Source: Blastococcus sp. TF02A-26
Lineage (GTDB): Bacteria; Actinomycetota; Actinomycetes; Mycobacteriales; Geodermatophilaceae
DNA: 64,000 nt
NCBI RefSeq assembly: GCF_003319125.1
Contig: NZ_QOHG01000012.1
Location: 89,778 to 153,777 of the forward strand
Reading direction: 5' to 3'
This document shows positions 34,124 to 42,092 of the stretch, in pieces. The notes under the pieces were generated by a model. That model worked only from the letters and a program-made list of their open reading frames with translations. It was not told where the DNA came from and did not search any database. Made by a program: the position numbers and the translations under genes. Positions within the stretch are counted from its first letter, which is position 1; the number at the start of each line of letters is the position of its first letter.

Positions 34124-34245
34124 CACGCTAGGTCGCGGCGTGCGCCGCGGTCAACGGCGCGGGTGCCTTGTGGCAGCACGGGTCGTCGGGTAGACCCTTC
34201 AATAGTCATCTTTGCCCTGATGGGCACTTCGCACTGGGAGTCCGC

Positions 34246-35697
34246 ATGCCCCCCGCAGCCGTCGACCGCGCCGTCCTGCCCGAGCCCGGGTTCCTCATCG
34301 GCGCCGAGAAGATCACCACGCACGACGGCGAGGTGTACGAGCACCGGTACGCCGCCACCGGCGAGGTCACCCACGCGGTGCCGCTGGCCGGCGAGCAGGA
34401 GGTGGACGCGGCCGTCGCCGCCGCCCGGGCGGCGCTCCCGGCCTGGAAGCGGATGCCGGTCAACGAGCGCCGCCGGCTGATGCTCGCGTTCGCCGCGGCG
34501 GTCCGGAGCAGCGACCGGCTGGCCCCGGTCATCACGGTCGAGAACGCCTACCCGCTGGCCTTCACCCCGTACTTCACGAACTGGGTCGCCGAGCTCTTCG
34601 AGTACAACGCCGGCTGGGCGGACAAGATCGGCGGCGAGGTCGTCCCCACGTTCCCCGGGCCGGCGTTCGACTACACCCTCGACGAGCCCTACGGCGTCGT
34701 CGCGGTCATCGTCCCGTGGAACGGGCCGTTCGTGTCCTTCGGCCAGTGGCTGGCCCCGGCGCTGGCCGCGGGCAACACGATCGTGATCAAGCCCCCGGAG
34801 ATGGCGCCCTACACCTGCCTGGCGCTGGCCGAGCTCGCGCTCGAGGTCGGCTTCCCGCCCGGCGTCATCAACGTCGTCCCCGGCGGTGCGGTGGCGGGCA
34901 CGGCGCTGACCAGCCACCGCGACGTCAACAAGATCTGCTTCACCGGCAGCGGTGGGACGGCGAGCCGGATCATCGCGGCGTCGGCCCCGAACCTGACCCC
35001 CACCGCCTTCGAGCTCGGCGGCAAGTCCGCGCGCATCGTCTTCGCCGACGGCGACCTCGAGGGGGCCGCGCGCCGGTCCCTGCTGGGCACCGGCCAGGCG
35101 TGCATCGCCGGCAGCCGGGTGCTGGTGGAGGCGCCGGTCTACGACCGGCTGGTGGAGATGTCGGCCGCCATGGCGCAGCAGGTGCCGATGGGCGACCCGT
35201 TCGACCCGGGCACCTTCGTCGGACCGGTCATCAGCCAGGGGCACGCCGACCGCATCCTCGGCTTCGTCGAGCGGGCCAAGGAGGCCGGGACCGGGCGGCT
35301 GGTCACCGGTGGCGAGCGGCTCGGCGGCGACCTGGCCGACGGCTACTTCCTCGCCCCGACGATCTTCGCCGACGTCGACAACTCCGCGGAGATCGCCCAG
35401 GAGGAGATCTTCGGGCCGGTCACCGCCTTCATGCGGTTCGAGACCGAGGAGGAGGCCGTGGCGATCGCCAACGACTCCGAGTACGGCCTCGCCGCCCACC
35501 TGGAGACCAACGACGTGCGCCGGGCGCACCGCATGGCGCGCGACCTCGACGCGGGCACGGTCTGGATCAACGGCTTCGTCGACCTGCCGGTGGGTGCGCC
35601 GTTCGGCGGCGTGAAGCGCTCGGGCTACGGCCGCCAGGGCGGCATCTGGGGAATCCGCGAGTTCGTGCAGTCCAAGAACGTGTGGATGCCGCTGTAG
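34246..35697 (+). CDS. NAD(P)-dependent aldehyde dehydrogenase, 483 aa
   Basis: Full-length ALDH: IVPWNGPFVSFGQWLAPALA (cofactor region), FTGSGGTASRI (Rossmann-like turn), general-base Glu in FELGGKSARIVF (about 252) and nucleophile Cys286 in GQACIAGSRVLVE, then EEIFGPVTAFMRFETEEEA. ATG at 34246 chosen because CTGGGAG lies at 34234-34240; an upstream in-frame ATG at 34168 would overlap the promoter. Oxidises an aldehyde to acid, likely after the SDR encoded next. Confidence 0.93.
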   Translation: MPPAAVDRAVLPEPGFLIGAEKITTHDGEVYEHRYAATGEVTHAVPLAGEQEVDAAVAAARAALPAWKRMPVNERRRLMLAFAAAVRSSDRLAPVITVENAYPLAFTPYFTNWVAELFEYNAGWADKIGGEVVPTFPGPAFDYTLDEPYGVVAVIVPWNGPFVSFGQWLAPALAAGNTIVIKPPEMAPYTCLALAELALEVGFPPGVINVVPGGAVAGTALTSHRDVNKICFTGSGGTASRIIAASAPNLTPTAFELGGKSARIVFADGDLEGAARRSLLGTGQACIAGSRVLVEAPVYDRLVEMSAAMAQQVPMGDPFDPGTFVGPVISQGHADRILGFVERAKEAGTGRLVTGGERLGGDLADGYFLAPTIFADVDNSAEIAQEEIFGPVTAFMRFETEEEAVAIANDSEYGLAAHLETNDVRRAHRMARDLDAGTVWINGFVDLPVGAPFGGVKRSGYGRQGGIWGIREFVQSKNVWMPL

Positions 35698-35745
35698 CCC
35701 CGACCCCCGTCGGGGAGCACCGCCACGACGACGAGGAGGAGCTCC

Positions 35746-36573
35746 GTGTCCGGACGCATGCAGGGCAAGGTCGCGCTCGTCACCGGGGCGGCGCGGGGGC
35801 AGGGTCGGGCGCACGCCGTCCGGCTCGCGCAGGAGGGGGCCGACGTCATCGCGGTCGACGTCTGCGCCGGGTTCGAGAACACGCAGTACCCCGCGGCCAC
35901 GGAGGACGACCTGGCGGAGACCGTCCGGCTGGTCGAGGCCCTCGACCGGCGGATCGTGCACCGCGTCGCCGACATCCGGGACCGCGAGGAGCTGGCCGCC
36001 GCGGTCGACGCCGGTGTCGCCGAGCTCGGCCACCTGGACGTGGTCGTCGCCAACGCCGCCATCGTCGTCGTCCAGCCCTACGACCAGGTGACCCCGGCCA
36101 TCTGGCAGGAGGTCATCGACGTCAACCTCACCGGGACCTGGAACACCGTCATGGCCGCCGTCCCCCATCTGCAGCAGGCCGGTGGCGGGTCGATCGTCCT
36201 GGTGAGCTCCGTCGCCGGCCTCAAGGGCCTGCCGTTCCTGGTGCCCTACGTGGCCGCCAAGCACGGGGTGGTCGGGCTGATGCGTGCCTTCGCCACCGAG
36301 CTGGCCAGGCACCGGATCCGGGTCAACTCGCTGCACCCGACGGCGACCGACACCCCGATGAACCACATGGAGTCCACGCCCGGGGTGGCGCACCCGATCG
36401 AGGCCGATCCCAAGGTCGCGCCGATGCTCTGGAACCACCTGCTCGACCTCGGGCCGGTCGGGATGGTCGACCCGGTGGACCAGGCCAACGGGATGCTGTT
36501 CCTCGCCTCCGACGAGGCCCGGTTCGTCACCGGCGTGACGCTCCCGGTCGACGCCGGCTGCAGCGTCTTCTGA
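35746..36573 (+). CDS. Mycofactocin-type short-chain dehydrogenase/reductase, 275 aa
   Basis: SDR with TGAARGQGRAHAVRLAQEGA (nucleotide site), VVANAAIVV, catalytic Ser in LVSSVAG and YxxxK in YVAAKHGVVG. An insertion after the second strand (ENTQYPAATEDDLAETVRLV, about 45-64, then VADIRD) is typical of the SDR subfamily linked to mycofactocin (carveol dehydrogenase-like), which binds NAD(H) tightly and passes electrons to mycofactocin. GTG at 35746 with GAGGAGGAG just upstream; ATG at 35758 is an alternative. Likely oxidises the alcohol whose aldehyde the ALDH consumes. Confidence 0.88.
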   Translation: MSGRMQGKVALVTGAARGQGRAHAVRLAQEGADVIAVDVCAGFENTQYPAATEDDLAETVRLVEALDRRIVHRVADIRDREELAAAVDAGVAELGHLDVVVANAAIVVVQPYDQVTPAIWQEVIDVNLTGTWNTVMAAVPHLQQAGGGSIVLVSSVAGLKGLPFLVPYVAAKHGVVGLMRAFATELARHRIRVNSLHPTATDTPMNHMESTPGVAHPIEADPKVAPMLWNHLLDLGPVGMVDPVDQANGMLFLASDEARFVTGVTLPVDAGCSVF

Positions 36574-36610
36574 GTCGCCGGGATGTGGCCTGGGTCTCGC
36601 CACGAGCCCA

Positions 36611-36626
36611 CATAGTGGCTACTATG
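36611..36626 (+). promoter_or_regulatory. Inverted repeat before the amidohydrolase gene
   Basis: CATAGT (36611-36616) and ACTATG (36621-36626) flank GGCT. It is the only AT-rich spot between the SDR and amidohydrolase genes, so it may combine a -10 element and an operator. It contains AGTGGCTA, also found (inverted) at 417-424 beside the GntR operator. Confidence 0.45.
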
Positions 36627-36692
36627 GCGCTCGGCGCCGAGCCTGCCGAGGGCGTCGGTGCACCCCCGGACCCCGGCGACGAGGAGCCCCCC

Positions 36693-37778
36693 ATGACCGA
36701 GCGCCTGATCTCTGCCGACTCCCACGTCCGCGTCTCGCACGACCAGATCAAGTCGTTCATGCCGGCGAAGTACCACGCGGTCTACGACGAGGCGGCCGCC
36801 GAGCACGAGAACCGGATGAAGACCGGCGCGGGCGCGGCCAACCAGGCCGGCGCGAAGCCCAAGGACAAGGCCACCACCGCCAACTCCGCGTTCTCCCGGC
36901 CCAGCTACTCCGACCCCGTGGAGCGGCTGAAGGACATGGACACCGACGGTGTCGACGTCGAGGTGCTCTACAGCGAGGTCAGCGCCTTCCGGTACCTGAG
37001 CACGATCAAGGACGGCGGCGTCGGCCCGGCGCTGCGGGCCTTCAACGACTGCCTCCACGCCTTCTCCGACGTCGACCCCAAGCGCCTGGTCATGAGCTAC
37101 CAGGTGCCGATCCACGACATCGAGCTGGCGATGGGCGAGGTGGAGCGGGTCGTCGGCCTGGGGGCGAGGTCCCTGCAGCTCCCGGTCTTCCCCAACGAGC
37201 TCGGGCAGCTGGACTACTACCACGACCGCTACGCGCCGCTGCTGTCGCTGATCCAGGAGACCGGGCTGCCGATCGCGCTGCACATCGGGCTGAAGACGAC
37301 GCTGAGCGAGCTCGCCGACCGCGACCCCACGCCGTTGAAGGGGATCATGGTCTCGATGACCCCGCTGATGACGGCGGAGTCGTTCGGCATGTGGACCATG
37401 ACCGGCCTGCTGGAGCGCTTCCCGGACCTGAAGCTCGTCTTCGTCGAGCCCGGCATCGCGTGGGTGGCCTGGTACATGGAGATGGTCGACGACATGGTCA
37501 CCCGCCAGGGCTACGAGTACCCCGGCACGACGATGCTGCCGAGCGAGTACATGCGCCGGAACATGAGCTTCACCTTCATCGACGAGAAGCTCGGCCTCGA
37601 GCGGATGCGGGACTACATCGGGGTGGAGAACCTCATGTGGTCCACCGACTTCCCGCACCCGGTCACCTCGTGGCCCAACTCCCGCGCGTGCGTCGAGAAG
37701 CAGTTCGCCGAGGTCCCGCAGCACGAGCGCGAGCTCATGCTGTCGGGCAACGCCATGCGCACCTGGAACCTGTCGTAG
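36693..37778 (+). CDS. Amidohydrolase-superfamily TIM-barrel protein (Amidohydro_2), 361 aa
   Basis: Metal-site strand LISADSHVRVSHDQIK, a Lys/Ala-rich insertion at about 40-65, DMDTDGVDVEVLYSE, His in LPIALHIGLKTT, and the C-terminal STDFPHPVTSWPNS motif. Related to the 11706 protein but about 80 residues shorter. Three bases separate it from the tandem CoA-transferase, repeating the pair seen at 11706-15331. Reaction unknown (hydrolysis or decarboxylation). Confidence 0.85.
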   Translation: MTERLISADSHVRVSHDQIKSFMPAKYHAVYDEAAAEHENRMKTGAGAANQAGAKPKDKATTANSAFSRPSYSDPVERLKDMDTDGVDVEVLYSEVSAFRYLSTIKDGGVGPALRAFNDCLHAFSDVDPKRLVMSYQVPIHDIELAMGEVERVVGLGARSLQLPVFPNELGQLDYYHDRYAPLLSLIQETGLPIALHIGLKTTLSELADRDPTPLKGIMVSMTPLMTAESFGMWTMTGLLERFPDLKLVFVEPGIAWVAWYMEMVDDMVTRQGYEYPGTTMLPSEYMRRNMSFTFIDEKLGLERMRDYIGVENLMWSTDFPHPVTSWPNSRACVEKQFAEVPQHERELMLSGNAMRTWNLS

Positions 37779-37781
37779 TCG

Positions 37782-40250
37782 ATGGGCGTCCACGACGGGC
37801 TGACGGTCCTCGACCTCTCCTGGGGCATCAGCGGCCCGATGACGGCGATGCTGCTCGCCGACCACGGCGCCGAGGTGACCCGCATCGAGCGCCCCGGGGG
37901 AGACCCGTTCGGCGACCTGTCGGGATACCGGGTGTGGCACCGCGGCAAGCGCAGCGCCGTCCTCGACCTCACCGACGCCACGGACCGCGAGCGGTTCCTG
38001 GCGCTGGCGCGCGAGGCCGACGTCGTCGTCGAGAGCTTCGCCCCGGGGACGACGCAGCGGCTCGGCATCGACTTCGACACGTTGTCGGCGCTCAACCCGC
38101 GGCTCGTGTACTGCTCCATCACCGGCTACGGCGCCGACGGCCCCGACGCCGACCGGCCCGGCCTCGGCGCGCTGGTCGCCGCGCGCACCGGCCACCAGTA
38201 CGAGGTCCGGGGCACGCTCGGCACCACCATCAGCCGGCTCTCGGGCGGCGCGGGGATCATGCCCGGCGTCGAGCAGCCGGAGACCGTCTGGAACGGCCCC
38301 GACCGGGACGGGCCCCTGTTCAGCGGCACCCCGTGGGTGGACCTCGGCACCTTCTACATCGCCAGCGTCGGCATCGCCGCGGCGCTGCGCGCCCGGCAGG
38401 TCACCGGCCGCGGGCAGCGGGTGGACGCGAGCCTGCTCCAGGGCGTCATGGTCACGACCCCGGGCGCGTGGGTGAAGGTGGACGACCCGGAGGTCGAGGA
38501 CTTCCTCACCTGGATCCCCGACCCGCGGACCCCGCGCGGGTTCTTCCGCGGGTCCGACGGCCGCTGGCTGCACAACTGGGTGCCGCTGCCGGAGTTCGTG
38601 ATCAACGCCGACGAGGCCGAGATGCAGCCGCTGCCCTCGGTGCCGGCGCCGAAGAAGGCGTCGTACCGCGTGACGCCGTCGCCGCACGACATGGTCGTGC
38701 TCTTCCACTTCCACGACCAGATGGTCGAGACCGTCGCGCGGCACCCGGTCGCCGACTGGGTGCGGCTGGCGGCCGAGGTCGGCACGCCGCTGCAGCCGGT
38801 GCGCTCCCCGGAGGAGGCGCTGCTCGACCCGTTGCTGGTCGACGACGGCTGCGTGGTCGACGTCCCCGACCCGGAGTTCGGCGTCGTCCGCCAGGTGGGC
38901 CGGGTCATCGACCTCGAGCGGCACCCGCAGCCGGCCCCGCGTCCCGCGCCGGCCCGCGGCCAGCACACCGACGAGGTCCGGGCCGAGGCCGACCGGCTGA
39001 TCCGCGCGGGCGGGCCCGTCCCCGAGGCGCCGGCCGGCCGGCCGCTGACGGCGCCGCTCGAGGGGATCACCGTGCTGGACCTCGGTGTCGCCGTCGCCGG
39101 GCCGTTCGGCACCCAGATGCTGGCCCAGCTCGGCGCCCGGGTGATCAAGGTGAACTCGCTGACCGAGAAGTTCTGGTACTCCAACCACATCGCGCAGATG
39201 TGCAACCGGGACAAGGAGTCGATCGCCCTCGACCTCAAGGACCCGGCCGGCCTCGCCGTGCTCAAGCGCCTGGTCGAGCAGGCCGACGTCGTCCAGCACA
39301 ACATGCGCTACGCCGCCGCCCAGCGCCTGGGCATCGACTACGAGTCGCTGAAGCAGATCAACCCACGACTGGTCTACTGCCACACGATCGGCCACGAGCA
39401 GGGCCCGCGGGAGCAGAACCCCGGCAACGACCAGACCGGCGCCGCGCTGGGCGGCACCAGCTGGCTGGACGGCGGCCTGGACGACGGCGGCCGGCCGATC
39501 TGGTCGAGCACCTCGCTGGGCGACACCGGCAACGGGCTGCTCTCGGCGCTGGGCATCATCGAGGCGCTGATGGACCGCGAGCGCACCGGCGAGGGCCAGT
39601 TCCTGCGGACGTCGATCCTCTACGCCCACCTGCTGCACACCTCGACCGCGTGGATCACCCCGGACGGCGCGCACCGGGGGGCGCGGCAGCGACCCGACGG
39701 CGAGCAGTACGGCTGGAACGCCCTCTACCGGCTGTACCGCACCGCCGACGACTGGATCTGCATCGCCGTCCTCGGCGACGGGGCGTGGTCGGCGCTGTGC
39801 ACCGCGCTGGAGCGGCCGGACCTGGCGGCGGACCCGCGGTTCGCCACCGGGTCCGGGCGGGCGGCCGAGGACACCGTGCTGGCCGAGCTGCTGGCCACGT
39901 CGTTCGCGACCCGGACGTCGGCGGAGTGGTTCGCCGCCCTCGACGGCGCCGGGGTGCCGTGCGAGGTGCCCGACCCGCACTTCGCCGACCGCCTCTTCTC
40001 CGGCGAGGACCCGCGGGCGGCCGAGCTGCTCTCCCCGGCGTTCCCGCACCGCCGGGTCGGGCACACCCAGGCGGCCGGGCTGTACTTTCGGCTGTCGGAC
40101 ACCCCGGGGGTCCTGCGGAGCGGACCGGTCTGGCCGGGCGAGCACTCGCGGCAGGTCCTGCAGGCGGCCGGCTACACGCCCGAGGAGATCGACAAGCTGA
40201 TCGCCTCCGGCGCCGTGGACGACACCGCGCAGGCCGGGGCGCAGTCGTGA
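37782..40250 (+). CDS. Tandem-fused class III CoA-transferase, 822 aa
   Basis: Two CaiB/BaiF halves: half 1 (about 1-410) starts HDGLTVLDLSWGISGPMTAM; half 2 (about 425-822) starts PLEGITVLDLGVAVAGPFGT. The presumed nucleophilic Asp is kept in each: PWVDLGTFYIAS and SLGDTGNGLLSA. Half 1 carries FFRGSDGRWLHNWVP, half 2 YRTADDWICIAVLGDGAW. The join is a Pro/Ala/Arg-rich linker. Its stop overlaps the start of a 53-aa gene (GTGA). Same architecture as 13028-15331, but clearly divergent in sequence. Confidence 0.9.
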   Translation: MGVHDGLTVLDLSWGISGPMTAMLLADHGAEVTRIERPGGDPFGDLSGYRVWHRGKRSAVLDLTDATDRERFLALAREADVVVESFAPGTTQRLGIDFDTLSALNPRLVYCSITGYGADGPDADRPGLGALVAARTGHQYEVRGTLGTTISRLSGGAGIMPGVEQPETVWNGPDRDGPLFSGTPWVDLGTFYIASVGIAAALRARQVTGRGQRVDASLLQGVMVTTPGAWVKVDDPEVEDFLTWIPDPRTPRGFFRGSDGRWLHNWVPLPEFVINADEAEMQPLPSVPAPKKASYRVTPSPHDMVVLFHFHDQMVETVARHPVADWVRLAAEVGTPLQPVRSPEEALLDPLLVDDGCVVDVPDPEFGVVRQVGRVIDLERHPQPAPRPAPARGQHTDEVRAEADRLIRAGGPVPEAPAGRPLTAPLEGITVLDLGVAVAGPFGTQMLAQLGARVIKVNSLTEKFWYSNHIAQMCNRDKESIALDLKDPAGLAVLKRLVEQADVVQHNMRYAAAQRLGIDYESLKQINPRLVYCHTIGHEQGPREQNPGNDQTGAALGGTSWLDGGLDDGGRPIWSSTSLGDTGNGLLSALGIIEALMDRERTGEGQFLRTSILYAHLLHTSTAWITPDGAHRGARQRPDGEQYGWNALYRLYRTADDWICIAVLGDGAWSALCTALERPDLAADPRFATGSGRAAEDTVLAELLATSFATRTSAEWFAALDGAGVPCEVPDPHFADRLFSGEDPRAAELLSPAFPHRRVGHTQAAGLYFRLSDTPGVLRSGPVWPGEHSRQVLQAAGYTPEEIDKLIASGAVDDTAQAGAQS

Positions 40251-40408
40251 CCGCGCCCGTCGCGGAGCGGACCCGGGAGGCCCGCCGGCGGATCGTGCAG
40301 GTGCAGCTGGAGCGCCTCCGGCATCGGGCTGGCGGATCGGGCCCGGCGGCCCGCGACGCCGCCGCGCGCGCCGCACGCCTGGCGCGGCTCCTCGACGAGC
40401 AGCGGTGA
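40247..40408 (+). CDS. Small helical Arg/Ala-rich protein, 53 aa
   Basis: Not recognised. It is coupled by 4-base GTGA overlaps to both neighbours, the tandem CoA-transferase and the P450, which strongly supports translation. The sequence is predicted to be two charged helices: ERTREARRRIVQVQLERLRH and AARDAAARAARLARLLDEQ. It aligns over both helices with the 72-aa protein at 43954-44172 (RAERRREAWRRIVVRQVASL and AAQDAAARAGRLAALLELEE). It may be a P450- or transferase-associated adaptor, or a small nucleic-acid or membrane-surface binder; function unknown. Confidence 0.7.
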   Translation: MTAPVAERTREARRRIVQVQLERLRHRAGGSGPAARDAAARAARLARLLDEQR

Positions 40409-41685
40409 CCGTGGGCTCCGTCGAGGTCCCCGTCCCGGTCACGCTGGAGGACGTCGGGGACGGGGCGCCGCCGCGACCGACGATGCGGCTGGACCCCCAC
40501 CAGCCGTTCTTCAGCGCCCACGTGCACGACATCTACCGCGGCCTGGTCCAGGAGCACCCCGTCGCCTGGTCGACCACCAACGGCGGGTTCTGGATGCTGA
40601 CCGGCTACCGCCCGGTGTACGAGGCGACACGGGACGACGCGCTCTTCTCCACCTCGGCCGGCGTCGGCCTGCCCAGGGACGGGGAGGGGGCGGCCCTCCC
40701 GCCCGGGACGGGGCCCATCCCGATCGAGATCGACGCGCCGCAGGCCCAGCAGTTCCGGAAGGCGGCCCTCGGCCCGCTCTCGCCGCGATCGGTCGCCGCG
40801 CTGGAACCGGTCATCCGGCGGATGACCGACGAGTTCGTCGACGAGTTCGTCGGGACCGGCCGGGCCGACCTCGTGCAGCAGCTGACGACCCCGCTGCCCG
40901 CCCGGGTGACCCTGCACCTGCTCGGGCTGGACGAGTCGCGCTGGGCGGTGTGGGTGTCGTGGATCCACGCGATCATCCACGGCAGCTCGGCCGAGGGGCA
41001 GGCGGCGCTGGGGAACGTCGTCACGCACGTCGCCGCGGCGATCCGGGAGCGCACGGCGGACCCGGGCGGGAGCGAGGACCTGCTCACGGCGATCACCCGC
41101 TGCCAGGTCGACGGACGGACCATCAGCTTCGAGGAGCAGGTTCGCTACGTCTTCCTGATCCTGCTCGGCGGCATGGACACCACCAGCGGCCTGACCGGCA
41201 ACACCCTGATCCACCTCGGCCGCGACGAGGCCCTGCGGCAGCGGCTGACCGACCGCCGTGACCTGCTGGCGACCGCGACCGAGGAGTTCCTGCGGATCGG
41301 GACGCCGACGCAGTGCCAGATGCGGACGCTGTCCCGGGACGCGGAGTTCCACGGGCAGCGGATGCACGCCGGCGACCGGGCGCTGCTCATGTGGGCCGCG
41401 GCCAACCGCGACCCCGCCGAGTTCCCCGACCCGGACGTCGTCGACGTCGACCGGTGGCCCAACCGGCACATGGCCTTCGGCGTCGGCCTCCACCGCTGCC
41501 TGGGGTCGAACCTGGCCCGCACGATGTTCCGGGTCATGATCGACGCGGTCCTCGACCGGTTGCCCGACTTCCGGCTCCTGGTCACCGACGTCCCCCGGTT
41601 CGACGACGCCTGCAACGTCTGGGCGCCGACCAGCCTGCCGGTCGAGTTCACGCCCGGCCCCCGATCGGCGGGGAGAGGTCGATGA
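40405..41685 (+). CDS. Cytochrome P450, 426 aa
   Basis: I-helix LGGMDTTSGLTG, ExxR in EEFLRIGTP, heme loop FGVGLHRCLGSNLAR with Cys365 (same residue number as its paralogue at 32211-33491 and same length). GTG at 40405 overlaps the small-protein stop. It lies in the long operon with ALDH, SDR, CoA-transferase, DUF35 and thiolase-like genes, so it likely hydroxylates a pathway intermediate or the substrate. Redox partners are not in the window. Confidence 0.95.
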   Translation: MTVGSVEVPVPVTLEDVGDGAPPRPTMRLDPHQPFFSAHVHDIYRGLVQEHPVAWSTTNGGFWMLTGYRPVYEATRDDALFSTSAGVGLPRDGEGAALPPGTGPIPIEIDAPQAQQFRKAALGPLSPRSVAALEPVIRRMTDEFVDEFVGTGRADLVQQLTTPLPARVTLHLLGLDESRWAVWVSWIHAIIHGSSAEGQAALGNVVTHVAAAIRERTADPGGSEDLLTAITRCQVDGRTISFEEQVRYVFLILLGGMDTTSGLTGNTLIHLGRDEALRQRLTDRRDLLATATEEFLRIGTPTQCQMRTLSRDAEFHGQRMHAGDRALLMWAAANRDPAEFPDPDVVDVDRWPNRHMAFGVGLHRCLGSNLARTMFRVMIDAVLDRLPDFRLLVTDVPRFDDACNVWAPTSLPVEFTPGPRSAGRGR

Positions 41686-42092
41686 CCGACCACGTGCGGC
41701 CGGCGCCGCTGCGCACCGAGGAGAACGACGGTTTCTGGACGGCGGCCGCGGAGGGGCGACTGGCGGTGCAGCGCTGCGATGCGTGCGGCCGCTGGCAGCA
41801 CCCGCCGCGGGCGATGTGCCCGGACTGCCACTCCGTCGCGCTGTCCTTCGCCGACGTCGCCGGGACCGGGGTGGTCTACAGCTGGTCGCTGCTGCACCAC
41901 CCGCAGCACCCGTCGTTCGAGTACCCGGTCGTGGCCGTGCTCGTGACCCTGGACGAGGGGCCGCGCGTCCTGTCGAACCTGGTCGGGGTCGATCCGGCCG
42001 ACGTCCGCATCGGGCTGCCGGTGGAGGTCACCTCCGCGCCCACCGCCGAGGGGGACGTCCCCGTGTTCGCGATCCGGGAGGGGCGAGCATGA
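41682..42092 (+). CDS. DUF35 OB-fold / zinc-ribbon protein, 136 aa
   Basis: Zinc ribbon CDACGRWQHPPRAMCPDC (about 32-49) and OB fold GTGVVYSWSLLHHPQHPSFE. Here the DUF35 gene precedes its thiolase-like partner (order reversed relative to the two other pairs). ATGA overlaps on both sides couple it to the P450 and the thiolase-like gene. Confidence 0.88.
   Translation: MTDHVRPAPLRTEENDGFWTAAAEGRLAVQRCDACGRWQHPPRAMCPDCHSVALSFADVAGTGVVYSWSLLHHPQHPSFEYPVVAVLVTLDEGPRVLSNLVGVDPADVRIGLPVEVTSAPTAEGDVPVFAIREGRA

Noticed and set aside
34168..34245. N-terminal extension of the aldehyde dehydrogenase from the ATG at 34168
   Set aside because: The extra 26 residues show no ALDH similarity and would cover the likely promoter; the ATG at 34246 has a ribosome site.
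13028..40250. Loss of the catalytic Asp in the tandem CoA-transferases
   Set aside because: First suspected because the later helix motif (SMLDA-type) is altered. The actual nucleophile position (Asp169 of formyl-CoA transferase) lies earlier and is Asp in every half.
36246..40532. Very long minus-strand open frame (1,428 codons) across SDR, amidohydrolase and CoA-transferase genes
   Set aside because: It is antisense to genes with clear domains, its translation is His/Arg/Val/Gly-rich without family motifs, and such frames are expected in very GC-rich DNA.
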